From: Pseudoruegeria sp. HB172150
GTDB taxonomy: Bacteria > Pseudomonadota > Alphaproteobacteria > Rhodobacterales > Rhodobacteraceae
Length of the DNA: 64,000 nucleotides
Reading direction: 5' to 3'
NCBI RefSeq assembly: GCF_013184805.1
Contig: NZ_JAATNG010000005.1
Span: 124,001 to 188,000 of the forward strand
Shown: piece after piece, positions 63,350-64,000 of the stretch
Numbering within the stretch: position 1 is the first letter of the stretch
Layout of the letters: every line of letters begins with the position of its first letter
Made by a program: the position numbers and the translations under genes
Notes under the pieces: model-generated
What the model was told of the DNA's origin: nothing
The model's database searches: none
Seen by the model: only the letters and a program-made list of their open reading frames with translations

Positions 63350-64000
63350 GATGTTGTCTCGGAAGAGGGGGTGGCCCTGGGGGAAACCCTTGCGGCGGCC
63401 GTGCGGAGCCTCGCGCCCCGGCTGGCGGTGAATATGGGGCAGGTGCCCGAGTCGGACAAGGGGCATGCTTGGCGGCAGGCGGTGGCGGGGCCTCGGTGTT
63501 GCTTGCCAGTGTGGAAAAGACCGCGATGCGTGCAAGCACGCACCCTACGGAGGGCGACGCTGGCTGGCTTGATCCGTTTTCGGTTGCGTGGCTGGCTGTC
63601 TGGCTGGGCGTGCGCCTGGCGGGATGGCTCGCTGCGACCGAAAGCGGATCTGGCTTGCTTTCGCGTCTTGGGGATGGATAGCGCGGAACCGGGAGGGGTG
63701 TAAAGCTGAAAGTGTAGGGAAATCAAGTAGTTGAGTAGTTTTGTCGGGTTTGGGTTTGGAGTGGGTAATCGGGAGTGGGCACTTCGCTTTGACTTGGCCC
63801 AATTCATTATACCTTTCTTAGGGATCACCTGTCCCCATGAATGGTTGAGGCAGGTCACTTTCGCCGCGCAAATTGTTGGTCTCTTGCTCGTACTAAAAAA
63901 CCTCAAAAAGCGTCTCGATTATTGAGCATGGAGGAGTAAGACTTTCAAAAAAAAATTGAAAAAGGGCCGGCATGGACGAGGGAATTCGAAGAATTTTAAA
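63350..64000. other. Gene-poor right edge
   Basis: This 651-bp stretch holds no convincing gene. 63350-63680 is GC-rich with imperfect GGCTGG-type repetition near 63560-63640; 63690-64000 is markedly AT-rich, with an A9 run near 63957 and ending in TTTTAAA. On the minus strand TATAAT (63806-63811) with GGGACA 18 bp upstream (63830-63835) could be a promoter. An ATG at 63972 opens a frame that runs off the edge; it cannot be judged. Confidence 0.5.

Noticed and set aside
63731-63925. A 64-codon plus-strand frame at the right edge
   Set aside because: It needs a non-ATG start, has no ribosome site or recognisable motif, and lies in AT-rich sequence where its composition looks random.

Overview
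The window looks like part of a chromosome of an alphaproteobacterium of the Rhodobacteraceae (Roseobacter/Rhodobacter group). It is GC-rich, has the mdh-sucCD-sucAB-lpd-sdhCDAB clustering seen in that family, carries ethylmalonyl-CoA pathway genes (mcl2, mch) between mdh and sdh, and has TRAP and branched-chain-type ABC transporters typical of marine or soil members. No plasmid replication genes, prophage, intact insertion sequence or CRISPR array is visible. The species cannot be named from this sequence alone.

1-20 kb is an accessory catabolic and transport region. It holds a left-truncated peptide-type solute-binding protein and an M19 dipeptidase on the minus strand. Divergent from these is a TRAP transporter whose small permease carries an unusual TM2 plus coiled-coil N-terminus. 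A GlxA-type AraC regulator, an M24 metalloenzyme of the DddP type, an isochorismatase-type hydrolase, an unpaired Tat-exported solute-binding protein and an HSL-type esterase follow on the plus strand. Next come an rfbA gene with remnants of rfbC and perhaps rfbD, a kynurenine-formamidase-like hydrolase, and a complete five-gene branched-chain-type ABC transporter. The likely theme is import and hydrolysis of amide, peptide or N-substituted small molecules; the substrate is not determined.

20-29 kb contains surface and housekeeping genes: a glycine-zipper lipoprotein, a 1042-residue autotransporter-like protein with five exact-period 99-residue repeats, a CE2-type esterase translationally coupled to an acyltransferase-3 protein, tRNA-Ala(GGC), an FYDLN-type acidic protein, a YgjP-type peptidase, a GntR regulator and a DHFR-fold protein.

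29-56 kb is the central-carbon block. On the minus strand lie mdh, sucC, sucD, sucA, sucB and lpd, interleaved with small membrane and hypothetical genes. On the plus strand lie mcl2, nnrU-like, a DUF1737 gene, mch, and then sdhC-sdhD-sdhA, three envelope or modification genes (FkbM methyltransferase, lipoprotein, sulfotransferase-like) and sdhB. The same 33-bp twin palindrome (TTGTGATCAC-N13-GTGATCACAA) sits about 110-130 bp upstream of both sucC and sdhC, pointing to one regulator for the TCA operons.

56-64 kb holds a DUF1989 protein, a LOV-domain histidine kinase, a Crp/Fnr-type regulator, deoD, an excalibur-domain protein, a small outer-membrane barrel, small membrane proteins and a gene-poor right edge. 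The observations most worth following are the shared TCA twin palindrome, the direct repeats beside the GlxA regulator, the DddP-like enzyme with a changed catalytic position, the TM2/coiled-coil TRAP permease, and the rfb deletion scar.
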